A stretch of DNA of 64,000 nt from Amanita rubescens. Its lineage: Eukaryota > Basidiomycota > Agaricomycetes > Agaricales > Amanitaceae. The notes under the pieces are model-generated. The model had not been told where the DNA came from. It was given only the letters and a program-made list of their open reading frames with translations, and searched no databases. Both the position numbers and the translations under genes were made by a program. Within the stretch, counting starts at the first letter, position 1, and the number at the start of each line of letters is the position of its first letter. Location: positions 1 to 64,000 of the forward strand of contig WION01000089.1 in the NCBI GenBank assembly GCA_015039365.1, in the 5' to 3' direction. This document shows positions 34,284 through 46,700 of this stretch, one piece after another.

Positions 34284-36979
34284 ATGCTCCGAGCCTTGCG
34301 TCTTGTTTCTAGTTGCCGCCATCAGATAAGAGTCATAAGACTCGAATCACCTCCCTTATCTTTTCCCAACCGCTTCTGCTCATCGTTCTTGACGGCCACC
34401 ACAACACGCGCTAGGATGGACACCATCACAGCTTCGCTTTCCGCCATCTCCATCACTCCAGTCGCCTCAGCTGCACACAATGAAACCTCTTCACCAGCGA
34501 GCTGGAAAGACGCGCTTCTAGGTGCTTCCTCTGCACCTGCCTCATTCAACCTCATCAAGACCCTCGTCTACAAGCCAAAAACCCCAAAATCAACTGCCCC
34601 GGTTCCAGTCATTGTCATCGCAAACGAAAATACGGAGACTTCGTCCAGTACCCTCGGAAAAAAACTCAATCTTAAAGAACTTCGTCTCGCTTCCGAAGAC
34701 CTTCTCACAAGTTTTTTCTCGCTCGACAAAAACTCACGTACGTCCCCTATCTATGAGATTCTCTTCTCTACTAACGTTTAGTGGTAGTCTCCCCTCTTTC
34801 TTTGACAGAAAAAAACTTTTCTCGCGTTTCCACTGTCGTTGATGCTTCCATTGACTCAGATACCATCTATGCCCTACATGCCTCCTCCTCCTCTTCTACC
34901 ATCTTCCTCAAGGGAAAAGATGTACTCGCATATCTTCGCAATCTAGAAACGTCTGAAACCAAGCTCCAAATTGTCGATTTCGCCGAACCCGCTGCTCCAT
35001 CCGCCACCGGTGCAACAGCCCCTGCTCCTGTTGTTCCAGCAAAAGAAAAGGAAGACGCAAAGATAGAGGGTGCAGTTCAGATTGCTATCGGAGTTAAGAA
35101 AGAGGCTGATTTTGCATCATGGTATACCAATGTGCGTTTTTTCATCGATAAATTTTTCCTTGTGCTGATTATGAGTGATTAGGTCCTGATCAAAGCAGAC
35201 ATGTTAGACTATTACAGCGTCAGTGGTTGCTATATCCTCAAACCCTGGTCATACAGTATCTGGGAGGAGATCCAACGTATGATCAATGGACTACCATCGT
35301 CATTCGCTTCTAACGTCTAAACAGAGTGGTTCAACACTCAGATCAAGGAGCTCGGCGTCCAAAATTCATACTTCCCCATGTTTGTGTCAGCCAAAGTCCT
35401 AGAGCGGGAGAAAGACCATATCGAAGGATTCTCTCCAGAAGTTGCATGGGTCACACGAGCGTTCGTACAAACTTTGCCCTTCAATCCGTTAGCTAATTGA
35501 TGACGTGTAAATCACAGTGGAAACTCAGATCTAGAAGAGCCAATTGCAATTCGCCCGACTTCGGAGACGGCAATGTACCCTTGTAAGTCTACATATGCGC
35601 TTCAGAAGAGTGCATATATTCACTCATGTGGCAGACTACGCTAAATGGATCAAGAGTCATCGTGATCTTCCACTCAAACTCAACCAATGGAATAGCGTCG
35701 TTCGATGGGAATTCAAAAACCCTCGTACGTTACTCCGCATCATTCTCCTTCTCTTTTTAACACGACTACCTTCGCAGAACCTTTCCTTCGTACACGAGAG
35801 TTTCTCTGGCAAGAAGGCCATACGGCACACCTCACCAAAGTCGAGGCTGATACCGAGGTACTGCAAATCCTCGACCTCTACCGCCAAGTATATGAGGACC
35901 TCCTCGCTGTTCCGGTTATCCCCGGTATCAAGTCCGAGAAGGAGAAATTCGCTGGAGGACTTTACACGACCACCCTGGAGGGGTTTGTCCCCACCTCTGG
36001 ACGAGGAATCCAAGCTGCTACGTCTCACTGCCTTGGTCAAAACTTTTCCAGGGCTGAGATGTTCAACATTGTCGTAGAGGATCCGAATGATCCAACTGGC
36101 CAGGGCAAGTTGCACGTTTGGCAGAACTCGTGGGGTCTTAGTACCCGTACGATTGGTGTGATGGTTATGATTCACGGAGATAACCAGGGTTTGGTCCTTC
36201 CTCCAAGGGTAGCCTCCGTTCAGGCTATCATTGTACCGTGCGGTATCACGGCTCGTACATCCGATGAGGACAGGAAGAAGATTAATGGATCTTGCGAAGA
36301 GCTTGCGGCAAAGTTGAAAAAGGCCGGGATCAGAGCCAAGGCGGATTTGAGGGAAGGATACACCCCAGGATACAAATTCAACGATTGGGAACAAAAGGTG
36401 TGTGTTATCGCCTCTTTTGTTAACGAACGAGTGTGACTAATGCTGGGACGTTAGGGTGTTCCTCTCCGACTCGAAATAGGTCCCAACGACCTCACCAAAT
36501 CTCAAACTGTCACTGTCCGCAGAGATACGGGCGCCAAACATCCAATTTCACTCTCCAACGTGGAAACGACTGTGCAAACCATGCTTGACACGATCCAAAA
36601 GGAAATGTTCAATCGCGCCAAGGAGGCATACGATTCACGTGTTATTCCGGTTACCAAATGGGAAGATGTCGTTCCCACGTTGGATAACAAGTGTATTGTG
36701 GCTATGCCATGGTGTGAGGTTGAAGCATGCGAGGATGATATCAAGGATAGGAGTGGGAGAGCGTGAGTGTCTTCAATGTTGTCTACAGGCTTTCTGAAAA
36801 GCTAACGAGGCACGCGTAGAGCTGAGCCTACGGACGAGCGCGCGCCTAGTGCCGGTGCTAAATCACTCGCTATTCCGTTTGATCAGTCCCGCTGGCCGGC
36901 AATTGAACCTGGCAAGACCAAGTGTACGGCGTGTGGTCAGGATGCGAAGAGGTGGACGTTGTTTGGTAGGTCGTATTAA
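34284..36979 (+). CDS. prolyl-tRNA synthetase, eukaryotic cytosolic type
   Basis: Nine exons join in frame: 34284-34737, 34782-35131, 35183-35276, 35325-35460, 35518-35582, 35635-35724, 35778-36397, 36455-36762 and 36820-36979. Class II motifs are clear: [11 protein letters not shown] and [15 protein letters not shown] (motif 1), PTSETAMYP and [13 protein letters not shown] (motif 2), [30 protein letters not shown] and [19 protein letters not shown] (motif 3). The C-terminus WTLFGRSY is the usual end of this enzyme. It charges tRNA-Pro with proline. An N-terminal domain of about 220 residues precedes the core. ATG 34284 gives 758 residues and adds 44 Arg/Ser-rich residues to the product of ATG 34416 (714 residues). 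Confidence 0.95.
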
Positions 36980-38643
36980 TGTGTAGAGTTCCATGGGCAG
37001 AAAGAAATTGGTACTTTGTATATCATAATCAATTACTGTCGGGGAATACGAATAGGTGTAGCCGTTCCGGGACACACAGGCTCCTGATTCGTACTACCAT
37101 AAGGTATCCATGGTCCTTGACCAGATGACCCCGTCACGACGCTGATAAATGCCTTTATGTCATAGTTGCGACTGATGAGAAGACCAAATGTCAACCCATA
37201 TCATCCCCGTCCCTTCGCGTGGTGCTGCCCCCTTAAGGCACAACCAGCATTGCGAAGCTGTTGTGGATGTTTGCCTGGAGAAGTTGTGTTAGCGCACGCT
37301 GTGGCATACTTTGTCCCGTAGATGGGGCTGCGTACGTTGTGAGACTGACGTTTTCGGCGTTGCCCTCGAATTTGGCGCGAAAGTTAAACTTTCCCTGCAT
37401 CACTTCAGTTGACTCTCTGCTCACGCCATTGTCAGAGAAAATGATTGTAATACTACGGAGACATACCGTCGCGCGCTGACAGCCGGCTAAGTAAACTATA
37501 TCCTTCCTTCAAGGACCGTTATAAACACAGAAGCGAGAATCCATGCTTTGAACATTTTAGATCTCGTGTTTGTCTCGCTGGAGGTAACTTTGTTCTCAAT
37601 TAAAATGATATGTGCCATGCAGTTATTCAAGATACGAACCTGACGGCTGTACAAGGTTGGTTCAATTGATACAAAACGTTCAAGGTACTTACTAGTCCGG
37701 AAGTTCAGCGGCTCTGATATGTGACATGTGACATAACACATTAAATTGACAGCACCTCATGACGGTCGAGGACGGTCACCATTAATCGGAGAAGTTGTGA
37801 GTCTCGCATCAGGCAACACAGTGAGAAAGGGGTATTAACTTGAACTTCAAACCGTCAGCGAATCAGTCCTTTCCACGTCGCCAAGTTCTTAGTTCATAGC
37901 CCTGACCATCCATCCAGCTTCAAGAACTACATGTTCCATGGCACCAGGTAATTGAATGGATTATGTATGTTCAGCTGTCAGCACCGCCCGCTATGAAACG
38001 TAAACCTTATTTCAGACCAAATCGGCAAATATGCCCTTGACAAGAATGACATGATACGAGTCCTTTTTATCTTCAGCTGAATTAACGCTGAAAAATTGCT
38101 GCTCGACTTGACTCTTATGTTGCCAACATCCTCACATCAATCGGGTCTCTTTTTCCTCGACGCATACAGTTCGATAACAGCACAATGACTCTCCAGCAGG
38201 GATCTTCGTTCCGATGTCAAGGGCCAATACATAATCTCGACGTTGATGACGGATCAGGTTGATCTACGTGAGGCACCATCTGGATCACGTCATTAAGTCA
38301 ATGATGGTTGCTGGTAAGCAGAACCTAGCACATTTCTTCATAGAGGGAACTTAGAGCACTAAGTATCCATATTACTGGAATCCAACTACTATTCGGTGGC
38401 CTTACCTCACACCACTTCAATCGTCATCGTGCAATCTCATCTTTCGCTCCTACGATCAGTCGCTCTTAGAAACCTGTCAGCGGGAACAGATGATGTATAA
38501 CGTCATCTTTGGACTGCGAAACAAGGCCGTAACTACAGGTCGTTTTTGGTAATCGTTTATATCAAGATGCAAGGGAACTAGATGAAACACGGATTTCAAT
38601 GTATATACGTACGTTCCTGCAATTGACCAGGTCGTCACTCCCA
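36980..38643. other. mostly intergenic, one doubtful small gene
   Basis: On the minus strand MFKAWILASVFITV (about 37,554) could be a short signal peptide. A separate open stretch at 37,424-37,233 reads QGKFNFRAKFEGNAENVSL to FAMLVVP, but the two do not join convincingly. From about 37,545 the sequence is duplicated near 60,575 onward. Nothing else was recognised. Confidence 0.35.
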
Positions 38644-39550
38644 ATGCTTGCCCATAAGGTGCGTCAGTGTACCCAATCACAGGCCATCTGTGACACTTAA
38701 CCAAAACAGCTTCCTGTCGGACTAGTACTTCTGTTATCTTTTTTCACCGTTGCTCTTGGTTCAGGCCCCAACTTCGCTGCGTGCCTACAGCAAGCCCTTC
38801 AAAACAACGGTTCGCTCGAAGGCACCGTTGATACCAACGGAAATCCAACAACAAACACAAGCCAGATAACTGGCCTCACGTACGATCGTTGCGTGGCAGA
38901 TTGCGGTCATGGATCAGTTAGTTTCGACTGGCACACGTTCTCCCAGCAATTTACTTCGTGGCTCCTCCCGTGGCTAGCCCTTATTTCTCAGCTGCCGTAC
39001 GGTTCACGAGATACACTGAGCAACTGCCTAGCTGTGCTCCTGACGATTGGATCTCCGACCCTTGCAGCATACTCTCTCGCACTCTCTGTCATCAGTAATC
39101 GATGGATGGTCAAACGGTCTGGAAGGAGCAACTATCTCAGCAGTCGTTTGGCAGCCCAGACTCTGAGTAATCTTCAACAGGTGTCTCTGGACCTTCCTGA
39201 CGATGAACATGTACTGCTGTCCCTAATCGTTATTCAAAAGAACCAGCAGTGGTGGCAAAAGCTCGCTCAGGGCCTTGATTATGCAAAGTGGACGTTGGCT
39301 TCAATCATGTCCGTTGTGTATGTTGTATTGGCCGATCTCTTCACGTGGATCGATACCCTTTCTGGGCCTCTTTCCAATGTCGTCGTCAATGCCACTGGTG
39401 GAGGCATTTCGTCGCTTTGGTTATGTTTCTTGCCTATCGTCATTGGGAACCTACAACTATCCCCTAAAACCGACCCTAATCGCATTTGTAGAGCTTTTGA
39501 CCACGCCAACTCATGCCTTTTTGTCGCTATCGATGAGGGCCCGCCAAAAC
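37545..39550. repeat. 2 kb direct duplication, copy 1
   Basis: It matches about 60,575-62,530. Shared landmarks include TCAGATCTCGTGTTTGTCTC-like sequence on the minus strand, CATCGTGAGGCACCAT-type upstream sequence (GATCTACGTGAGGCACCAT at 38,262 and 61,212), and the first half of a membrane-protein gene. Similarity ends abruptly inside that gene near 39,550. Confidence 0.8.
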
Positions 39551-39573
39551 AGGCTCATCGTTTTCTGCGCTAA
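38644..39573 (+). pseudogene. truncated multi-pass membrane protein
   Basis: The first exon is the 15-base MLAHK exon shared by the family; the second starts at 38,710 with a signal-like LPVGLVLLLSFFTVALG. Family blocks follow: GTVDTNGNPTT, FTSWLLPWLALISQLPYGS, GSPTLAAYSLAL and ISSLWLCFLPIVIGNLQLSPK. The frame ends after GPPKQAHRFLR, where the paralogue at 61,622 continues for another 270 residues. Nothing of the second half is present downstream. It is a 3'-truncated copy made by the duplication with 60,575-62,530. Confidence 0.8.
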
Positions 39574-40398
39574 TACCAAACGTATTCAATCGCTGATCAA
39601 ACGGCAAAATGGAGCATTCGGTCCGTGTCGTGATCGACTATTCTACTCATGTATAGATGAAAGGTACCCGCCGCAGCAGTTCCCTTATAAAGCACTTAAC
39701 TCACCATCTATAGATTCTTCTATTTACACATAAATGAAAGGTACCCGTCGCACCATGTTCTCTCATTAAAATACTAAAGTCACCATTTATATTCCTCCCT
39801 ATTGATAAGGATCTGTACAGCACTTTTACAACAATGGGGAGAAACGAATTACGCCCGAGTGGTTGGCGTCTCTTCTCTGTTATGAATGAGAGCTTGACAC
39901 TGCGCGGGCACAGCCGCGCCATAAAGCAACGTTAGAAAGACAATTGATTTCTGAAAAGAGCGATACTCCGATCGGAAGGTCGGCTTAAAGTCCATATAGG
40001 GATATGTATACCAAGTACCGCATCATCGTGCAATTTGCTGTTCTTCTATCGGTTGACAACGTCTTCTTGTAAGCAAGGCTGTCTCTAATGAAATTTCTCA
40101 CAGTAACAACTCGCTATGACTCGAAGGCACAGCCCTTATGATCTATCCCACGGTTATCCTTGTCATAACATTTCCGTGCAAGACAATTCTTTGTGTTGAT
40201 TACGTATGTTCTTCCAGTGTGCTCAGAAAGCATAGCTACATGGCTGTTGTTCGCACTAATCCGTGAACAATTGGTTCATGAGTACCTCAGGTCCTTCCTT
40301 ATATATAAGGACTATGCGGATTCCATTCAATATTGCCAGGCCTACCTAGGTTACGCGCTACATTCTCCACCCTTCTATTTACACCATCCTCGATTGCG
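39574..40398. other. intergenic, no gene recognised
   Basis: A short internal similarity is visible between about 39,657 and 39,730 (GAAAGGTACCCG occurs twice, each after an ACATAAATGA- or ATAGATGA-like string). No gene is seen. Confidence 0.4.
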
Positions 40399-40958
40399 AT
40401 GCCCTTCTTCCAAGAAGCGCATAATTTCTCCGTTCATAATGCGAAGATGAACGATGTCGGTGGCGACTACACCGAGAACAGGCAGACGACGGAAACGAAC
40501 AATAGCGACTCCAATAACCTTTACATCGGGTCCTCAGTACGCAAAGGTAATACAGAGACACATACCACGACTATATTGGTACGTATCGTCGTCAGCATCC
40601 ATAACAATCAAGCTGATTTACGGAAGGGGATGGCAACCACAATACTATTACACGTGGAAACAGCGGAGCAGCAAGCAACAGTACGTTCTCATAGCTATTT
40701 TGAAAAAGACCCGTCGTAATTTTATCCTCAGCAACAACCGCGACGAACTTCCTGACGCCAGAAGTGCTTCGAATCATTCAGGCAGCGTCACAGCCACCTG
40801 TGATCACGCCAAAGAGTACACCCGGACTCCCTCCTGATGTCTCCAAATCTCTTGGAATTTTGCAAGAAGTGCCAGGAGATGCGTGGACGTCAGATATGGT
40901 CACGGCACTGGAATATTGCGTAGGATTTATTAAGTCAGCAGCCAGAGCGAGCAAGTAA
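40399..40958 (+). CDS. small Asn/Gly-rich protein, family member 2
   Basis: Exon 1 (40399-40578) encodes MPFFQEAHNFSVHNAKMNDV and a polar Asn/Thr/Ser stretch (TNNSDSNN, GSSVRKGN). The C-terminal exon (about 40,731-40,958) reads NFLTPEVLRIIQAASQ to DAWTSDMVTALEYCVGFIKS, matching the C-terminal block of the genes at 9,393 and 49,383. The small middle exon is degenerate: the Gly/Asn repeat is not recognisable and its frame is uncertain. Exon 1 is two bases longer than in the other two genes. The gene may therefore be damaged. Its second half is repeated at 42,815-43,121. Confidence 0.55.
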
Positions 40959-41330
40959 ACCAGTCGTACTCCTCTACACCGTATTATAGTGTCCTTTCAT
41001 GCGTCCTATAGTGTATCTTCCGCGTCTTCTTTCTGTCATCCATTGCTTGTAATTGGAATCAGACGAATCTATGGATAAATACCCAATTAAAGTTGACGAT
41101 CTAGCTGCTATGCTTCTGGATTTCTGCACGTACCAGGTCATGTAGTAGACTTTCAAGTCACATTTGCTCGACCGCAAAGTGCTCTGAGAAATCGGTCATG
41201 GCATGGTAAGCTGGAGGTCACGGATCTTGATAGATTTGAAGTCTTGATAGACCATTTAGCTTTCAACGACGTTCCGGCCGCAGCGCTGACTACGGATTGA
41301 CCATGATCCTAAACCAGACACTGCGCAGTG
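40655..41330. repeat. direct repeat left of HNH gene
   Basis: About 0.65 kb including the last exon of the small Asn/Gly-rich gene and its downstream region. It recurs at 42,815-43,475 in the same orientation, with landmarks AGCAGCAAGCAAC, AAAGACCCGTCGTAATTTT and GATAAATACCCAATTAAAGT. Confidence 0.85.
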
Positions 41331-41354
41331 TGAAGTTAGTACACTGAACATGAT

Positions 41355-42688
41355 CTAATTTGTCTCGGGATTCTCCACTGATTCTAACCACTTTTTAACA
41401 CCTTCGTTGCGAGAAAGACTCGCTACATGAACATCTTCTGTCTTTTTCTTGCCCATCCTCGAAGACTGCATCCACAGCGCGCACACTCCATTCATCAAAT
41501 CAGCCAAGCGACTCTCTTTCGGGGGAACATTTGACGTTCTGTTCCTGCTATGTAGAGCGTAACGTCCGGATGCAGATTGTCCTGTTGTCTGATCACCCAT
41601 CTGTGCATCAACATGACTTGATCCACTACTATCCGACACATTGTCATCATCTTCATCTTCATCTTCCCCTTCGGGATAATAAACGTCGCTCGACTGTTCC
41701 CGGACATAGTCGATAAAGGATTTTGGACTCCATGCATTCATAGCGGCCACGGCATAGAAGAGATCAACAATGACAGCAGGTGGCCATTCACTGGTGTCTT
41801 GTGGCTGCCGCGCATCAGAGTTGTGGGGAGCGAGATTGGGGATCACGCGGCCAAGCTGAGGTAAATCGACGAAATGGTGCAGCGTAAGGCGACTGGCCGG
41901 GCCCTCTTCATCTGCTGCGTTTGGTTGATTGTAAGGAATATCATCAACAGTCAAACCAAAGTTGGGCGTCTGAGATACTTAAGTTTCAGAATAGCCCTGG
42001 ATGGAAATAACAGCAAACCTTCAGGAACGCTATGCGAGCAGCTCCAAACGGGAAATGGAGTTGGTTGACTAACAGAAGTCCATTCCGAGTGTCATTAATG
42101 TCGTTAATGTCATCGTCTGGTCCGCCGCGGTGATGGACGACGTTCGAGATGTACTTGATTAAGTCAGAAAGTTGCCAAAGAAGATTGGTAAGGCCGCACG
42201 TTGCTTCCCTTCGCATGGGGGAGAATATGGCACGCAGTGCAGTATTCATCTATATCATCCGTTATCACGCAGGTTCCATCTCGCTCAATCACGTTGGTCC
42301 TAAAATCTCTTCGGCGGATAGTTAAATTTGAAGTAATTGATGTTCTGTCGTCCACTGCATCGACATCGACAAGGCGGGGTGAACCTGAGAAGGCAAACCA
42401 CGTTAGCGAGGTATTATCGTATGCCGGACACTCCACCTTACCCTCTGAGACGAAATAGTATGGACGGGCCTCTATAGGTGCTGTATAATCACCGAGATCT
42501 AGGCCATCTTTCGATAGGGAGAGGTGGCCTTCGCGTCCATAGATGGAAAACCCTAGAAATCGGAGCCATTTTAGAGGGTTAACAGCAAAGGTGACGCATT
42601 TATCAAGTGGGATCGACAGCGCAACCTTGGCCCGGGTCACATTGGGGAAAGACAGCCGTAACCTGACTTTGGGCGTGGTTGCAGACAT
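41355..42688 (-). CDS. HNH endonuclease-domain protein
   Basis: Three exons (42688-42200, 42153-42019, 41969-41355) give 412 residues without breaks. The central block NVIERDGTCVITDD, CTACHILPHAKGSN and DTRNGLLLVNQLHFPFGA has the order of the fungal HNH_2 type: a Cys/His-rich first strand, the Asn turn and a final His. The N-terminal 120 residues are a beta-rich leader as often seen in this fungal group. The C-terminal 200 residues include an acidic run (about 41,640-41,690) and look disordered. Fungal members are of unknown role; metal-dependent DNA cleavage is the family activity. The gene is bounded on both sides by the direct repeats at 40,655 and 42,815. Confidence 0.85.
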
Positions 42689-42814
42689 GATCTTCAGCCT
42701 GACGTTTGATATGGTTCTATCGGCGAAACAGCACTAGAGGAAATATATGGAGATTGATGCGCAGGATGACGTCTGTCCTCAGATTTTTTCAATCTCCGAC
42801 TCAGATGGTGCTGG

Positions 42815-43475
42815 ACGTGAAAACAGCGGCGGAGCAGCAAGCAACGGTACGTTCTCATAGCCGTTTTGACAAAGACCCGTCGTAATTTTGTTCTCAGCAA
42901 CAACCGCGACGAACTTCCTGACGCCAGAAGTGCTTCGAAAGCGTCACAGCCACTTGTAATCACACCAAAGAGTACACCAGTGACCGGGACTCCCTCCTGA
43001 TGTCTCCAAGTCTCTTGGAATTTTGCAAGAAGTGCCAGGAGATGCGTGGACGTCAGATATGATCACGGCACTGGAATATTGCGTAGGATTTATCAAGTCA
43101 GCAGCCAGAGCGAGCAAGTAAACCAGTCGTACTCCTCTACACCGTATTATAGTGTGGCCGCCCTGTCATGCGTCCTATACTAGTGTATTTTCCGCGTCTC
43201 CTTTCTGTCATCTATTGCTTGTAATTGGAATCAGACGAATCTATGGATAAATACCCAATTAAAGTTGATGATCTAGTCCAATAAGCTGCTATGCTTGATT
43301 TGTGCACATACCAGGTTATGTAGTAGACTTTCAAGCCACATTTGCTCTGAGAAATCGGTCATGGCATGATAAGCTGGAGGTCACGGATCTCGATAGATTT
43401 GAAGTCTTGATAGACCATTTAGCTTTCAACAACGTTCTGGCCGCAGCGCTGACTGCGGATTATTGCGCGGTGCGA
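42815..43475. repeat. direct repeat right of HNH gene
   Basis: This is the second copy of 40,655-41,330. The exon of the Asn/Gly-rich gene inside it is damaged: a deletion removes AATCATTCAGGCA-type sequence after TGCTTCGAA, and an insertion lies at about 42,980. It is therefore a pseudo-exon. Confidence 0.85.
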
Positions 43476-43701
43476 AGTTAGTAGCGATCATACGGATTGA
43501 TGCGCATGTGTCACACCGGGCCGCCAAATTCAACATTCGAAGGTGTGACACAATGTGACGCTCCATCGATCATCTCGCCCTCATAGTGCATCGTGCGAGC
43601 TTAAACACACCATCCATTGCCCAGTTTCCAGTTGGGCTTGCCAGTACTCACATAACCCAGATCAATCCCTTGTCTTATTTTCTGTGTCGGCCAACACAAT
43701 A

Positions 43702-46700
43702 ATGGCAGAGACCCCTGGCAGTAGGAACAATTAAATGTATTTGACCACAACAAAACTTAAGTGCTGGATACAGACAGTGTGGAACACATTACGGCTCTGA
43801 AGGAACGATACAAATGCCCCCATTTTCGCATTCTAATTATTGGGAGAGCAAATGCAGGAAAAACAACCATTCTCGAGAAGGTTTGTGGGGTAGAGCAAGG
43901 AACAAAACCAATCATATATGATGAGAATGGTAAGCTGGATTAATGTGGCAGCCACTTTTGCATATTCATGAGTCATGACTTTATAGGCACTGAACTAGAA
44001 CCTTCTACACACCTGACACCATCAATTGAGGTGAATAAAAAAATCAATTGCAAATGTCATTGGCATTAATATGCAGCAACTTCTAGAGAGGCACACACAA
44101 TATTGAGCACCAGATTACATACCATGGGAGTAATTTCATTTTCCATGATTCTGAGGGTTTTGAATCTGGGGCAACTGAGGAGTTGGAGCATGTTTGGAAG
44201 TTCATTGGGAAGCGGTCCACTACAACTGAACTAAAAGATCAGTTGCATGCAATTTGGTATCTTTTGAATTTTGGTTGTTAACAGGATCAGATGACTAAGA
44301 TTTCTCAGGTACTGTGTACCTATGGACAGTCCCCGCCCTCTGCTATCTGCAGAACTTGATTTCTTTAATAAAGGGACAGGGAAAGGTGAGCTCTGAGGTT
44401 AATCAACACTACCACAGTGCTTGGCTTGGTATGGTGAGAAGCCTCTACTTTGCAGCAATGCATACAATTTTATATTCATGACTTGCCTGCATATCATGCA
44501 ATCTACCAGTCCAAGCTATGGCATGGCAACTAGAATTATTTTCACAGTTCCTTTGGTGACCATATTCACAAAATTTGATGGTCAAATAATAGCAGAATAT
44601 GTCAAATTGAATGATATGGAGAGTGCTCAAGATAAGTGGGAGAAGGCTAGGGAGAATGCTGAAAATACTTTTCAGACAATTTATCTTCCAAAAATATTGG
44701 ATAGTAAATGTCCTCCCAAAGCCCATGTGCGACTACAAGGTGAGAGTTATGGACATTTCTTAGCAGGAGATGCCAACTCTTTGTAGATATGGATGTTCCA
44801 GAGAACAATTGTCCTGAACTGACAGAGAAGACTGCTGATGCAATTGATGATGACATTCTACATGATCTGTTTGTCTCAACACAGATGAACAATCTTGATC
44901 TTTGTATCAAATCTGCCCTTCAGTATGAATCACATTGACAATAACATTCCACACTTTTGACAGCATCCAGATATGTTTTGATTCAACAAGAACCTACATG
45001 GCATGGAGTTCTCATCATGGTCCTTTCCAAGTTCCCACATTTCTGGGTATTTTAAAAATACTTTTGTGTGTAGTAAGACTGAAAGAGGGACAGGTCAATA
45101 TAAAGGTGGGCTGTGTGATATCATAGGTGTCTTATTTGCCAAAATGGGTAACAGGATGTAAGTATAGTGAGATGCCCTTTATTAATTAAACAATGATGAT
45201 GATTAGAATGTATGTGACACTGTACTTCTACTGCAAGGAAGTGCAAGATGTGTAATGATTCTGCATGAACAGTTGGAAGTTCTACATGTGAGTGGTACTC
45301 TAACCCTCTCTGGATCAGGATCTGATTGTATACATATATGACAGTGGGTAAGTGGTGTGGAATAGATATAGAATTTGATAGGTTATGATCCTACAACAGG
45401 GGGTAAGTGGCACTACATATTCTGCTACAAGTCTCATCAAATCTCATGTTCCACAACAGAAAGTAAGTGACATTGCACTTGGAAGTTCCACACATCACAT
45501 GTGATTATGAATAGAGAGTAAGTGATTGCAGTCATACCACTCATCATTGTTGATGTATCATATGATCAGAGAGTGGGTGCATTTGTTTCTAGCATTTTGA
45601 TCCTATTTTATCTTCAGTTTTATAGGAGGTCAGTAGCATTCATTTTTTCTGCAAGTAGACCTTGTTACATACATCTTGAACAACAGAGGGTGAGTTGTTT
45701 TTATGTTAAGCTATTGCATCACTGAGTCTCATCCCATATATTGAAGGAAGTGAGTCACACTAAGTTTTTCCAGCAAGGTAGCAGTTGTCACATTGCTTTC
45801 ATGGCATACAGGCAGTGAGTGACTGAGTGTTCACTGCTAAGCAATCTGACTTTCACATCCTGTCCAACAGTATGTGAGTTATGGTGATTTCTGCTAGGAA
45901 GCGGTTCACCACACTTTTTTTTTAACAACAGGAGGTGAGTGATGGCACTGTGTTTTGTCTTGCAGTCTCAATTCATGTCATCCCATGGCCAACAGTCAGT
46001 GAGTGATAACAGCTTTTTTTGGAAAGGTAGTCTTGTTGCATCTCATATCTTTTACAACAGGAGGTAAGTCATACTGCAATTACAATGTATTTCCCACCAT
46101 ATCTCACCTCATGACAGTATGTGAGTATACTAGATTTTTTTCTTACAGACACTGTTATTCTGACATATACATACTATGATCTCCTATGAAAAAAAAAACA
46201 GGTTGTGAGCAACCTTTCCTCTCTCCTAGTTTGTATAAGCACATCTCATCCCACAACTAACAGTATGTAAGTCACACTACAACCTGCTTTGCAAGACATT
46301 GTGTCCCATTTCAGCTCATGACCAACAGGTTGTGAGTGATATATATTTCAGTTTCTCCTGCCATGTGACATCATTATCACAATCATCCATAACCAACAGA
46401 GGGTGAGTCAGTTTATTCTTATGTAGGCTCACTACATCACATCTAACAATCAACAGGATGTAAGCACTACTGTTGCATTTCTTGCAAGGCTATTGCATCA
46501 CAGCTCATTTTTTAACCAACTTTAGGCTGTGAGTAGCAGTAGTTCTTCTGCCAGGCAATCTCATCATGCCTCATACTATCCTGATCAACAGCAAGTAAGA
46601 CATGCTGCACTTTTCTGCCAGCTGCTGCATCAGGCTTCTCACTCATTAATTGACAGGATGTGAGTAGCACTTCTGTTCTTTGATACATGATTACATCTCA

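Larger units (their letters stand above)
25640..35740. repeat. segmental tandem duplication, unit 2
   Basis: This is the second unit of the duplication, in the same orientation as unit 1. It begins inside a USP fragment and runs through GTPase 2, the second aspartic peptidase homologue and into the intact prolyl-tRNA synthetase. The end of similarity lies near the FKNP-coding exon at about 35,724. Confidence 0.88.
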
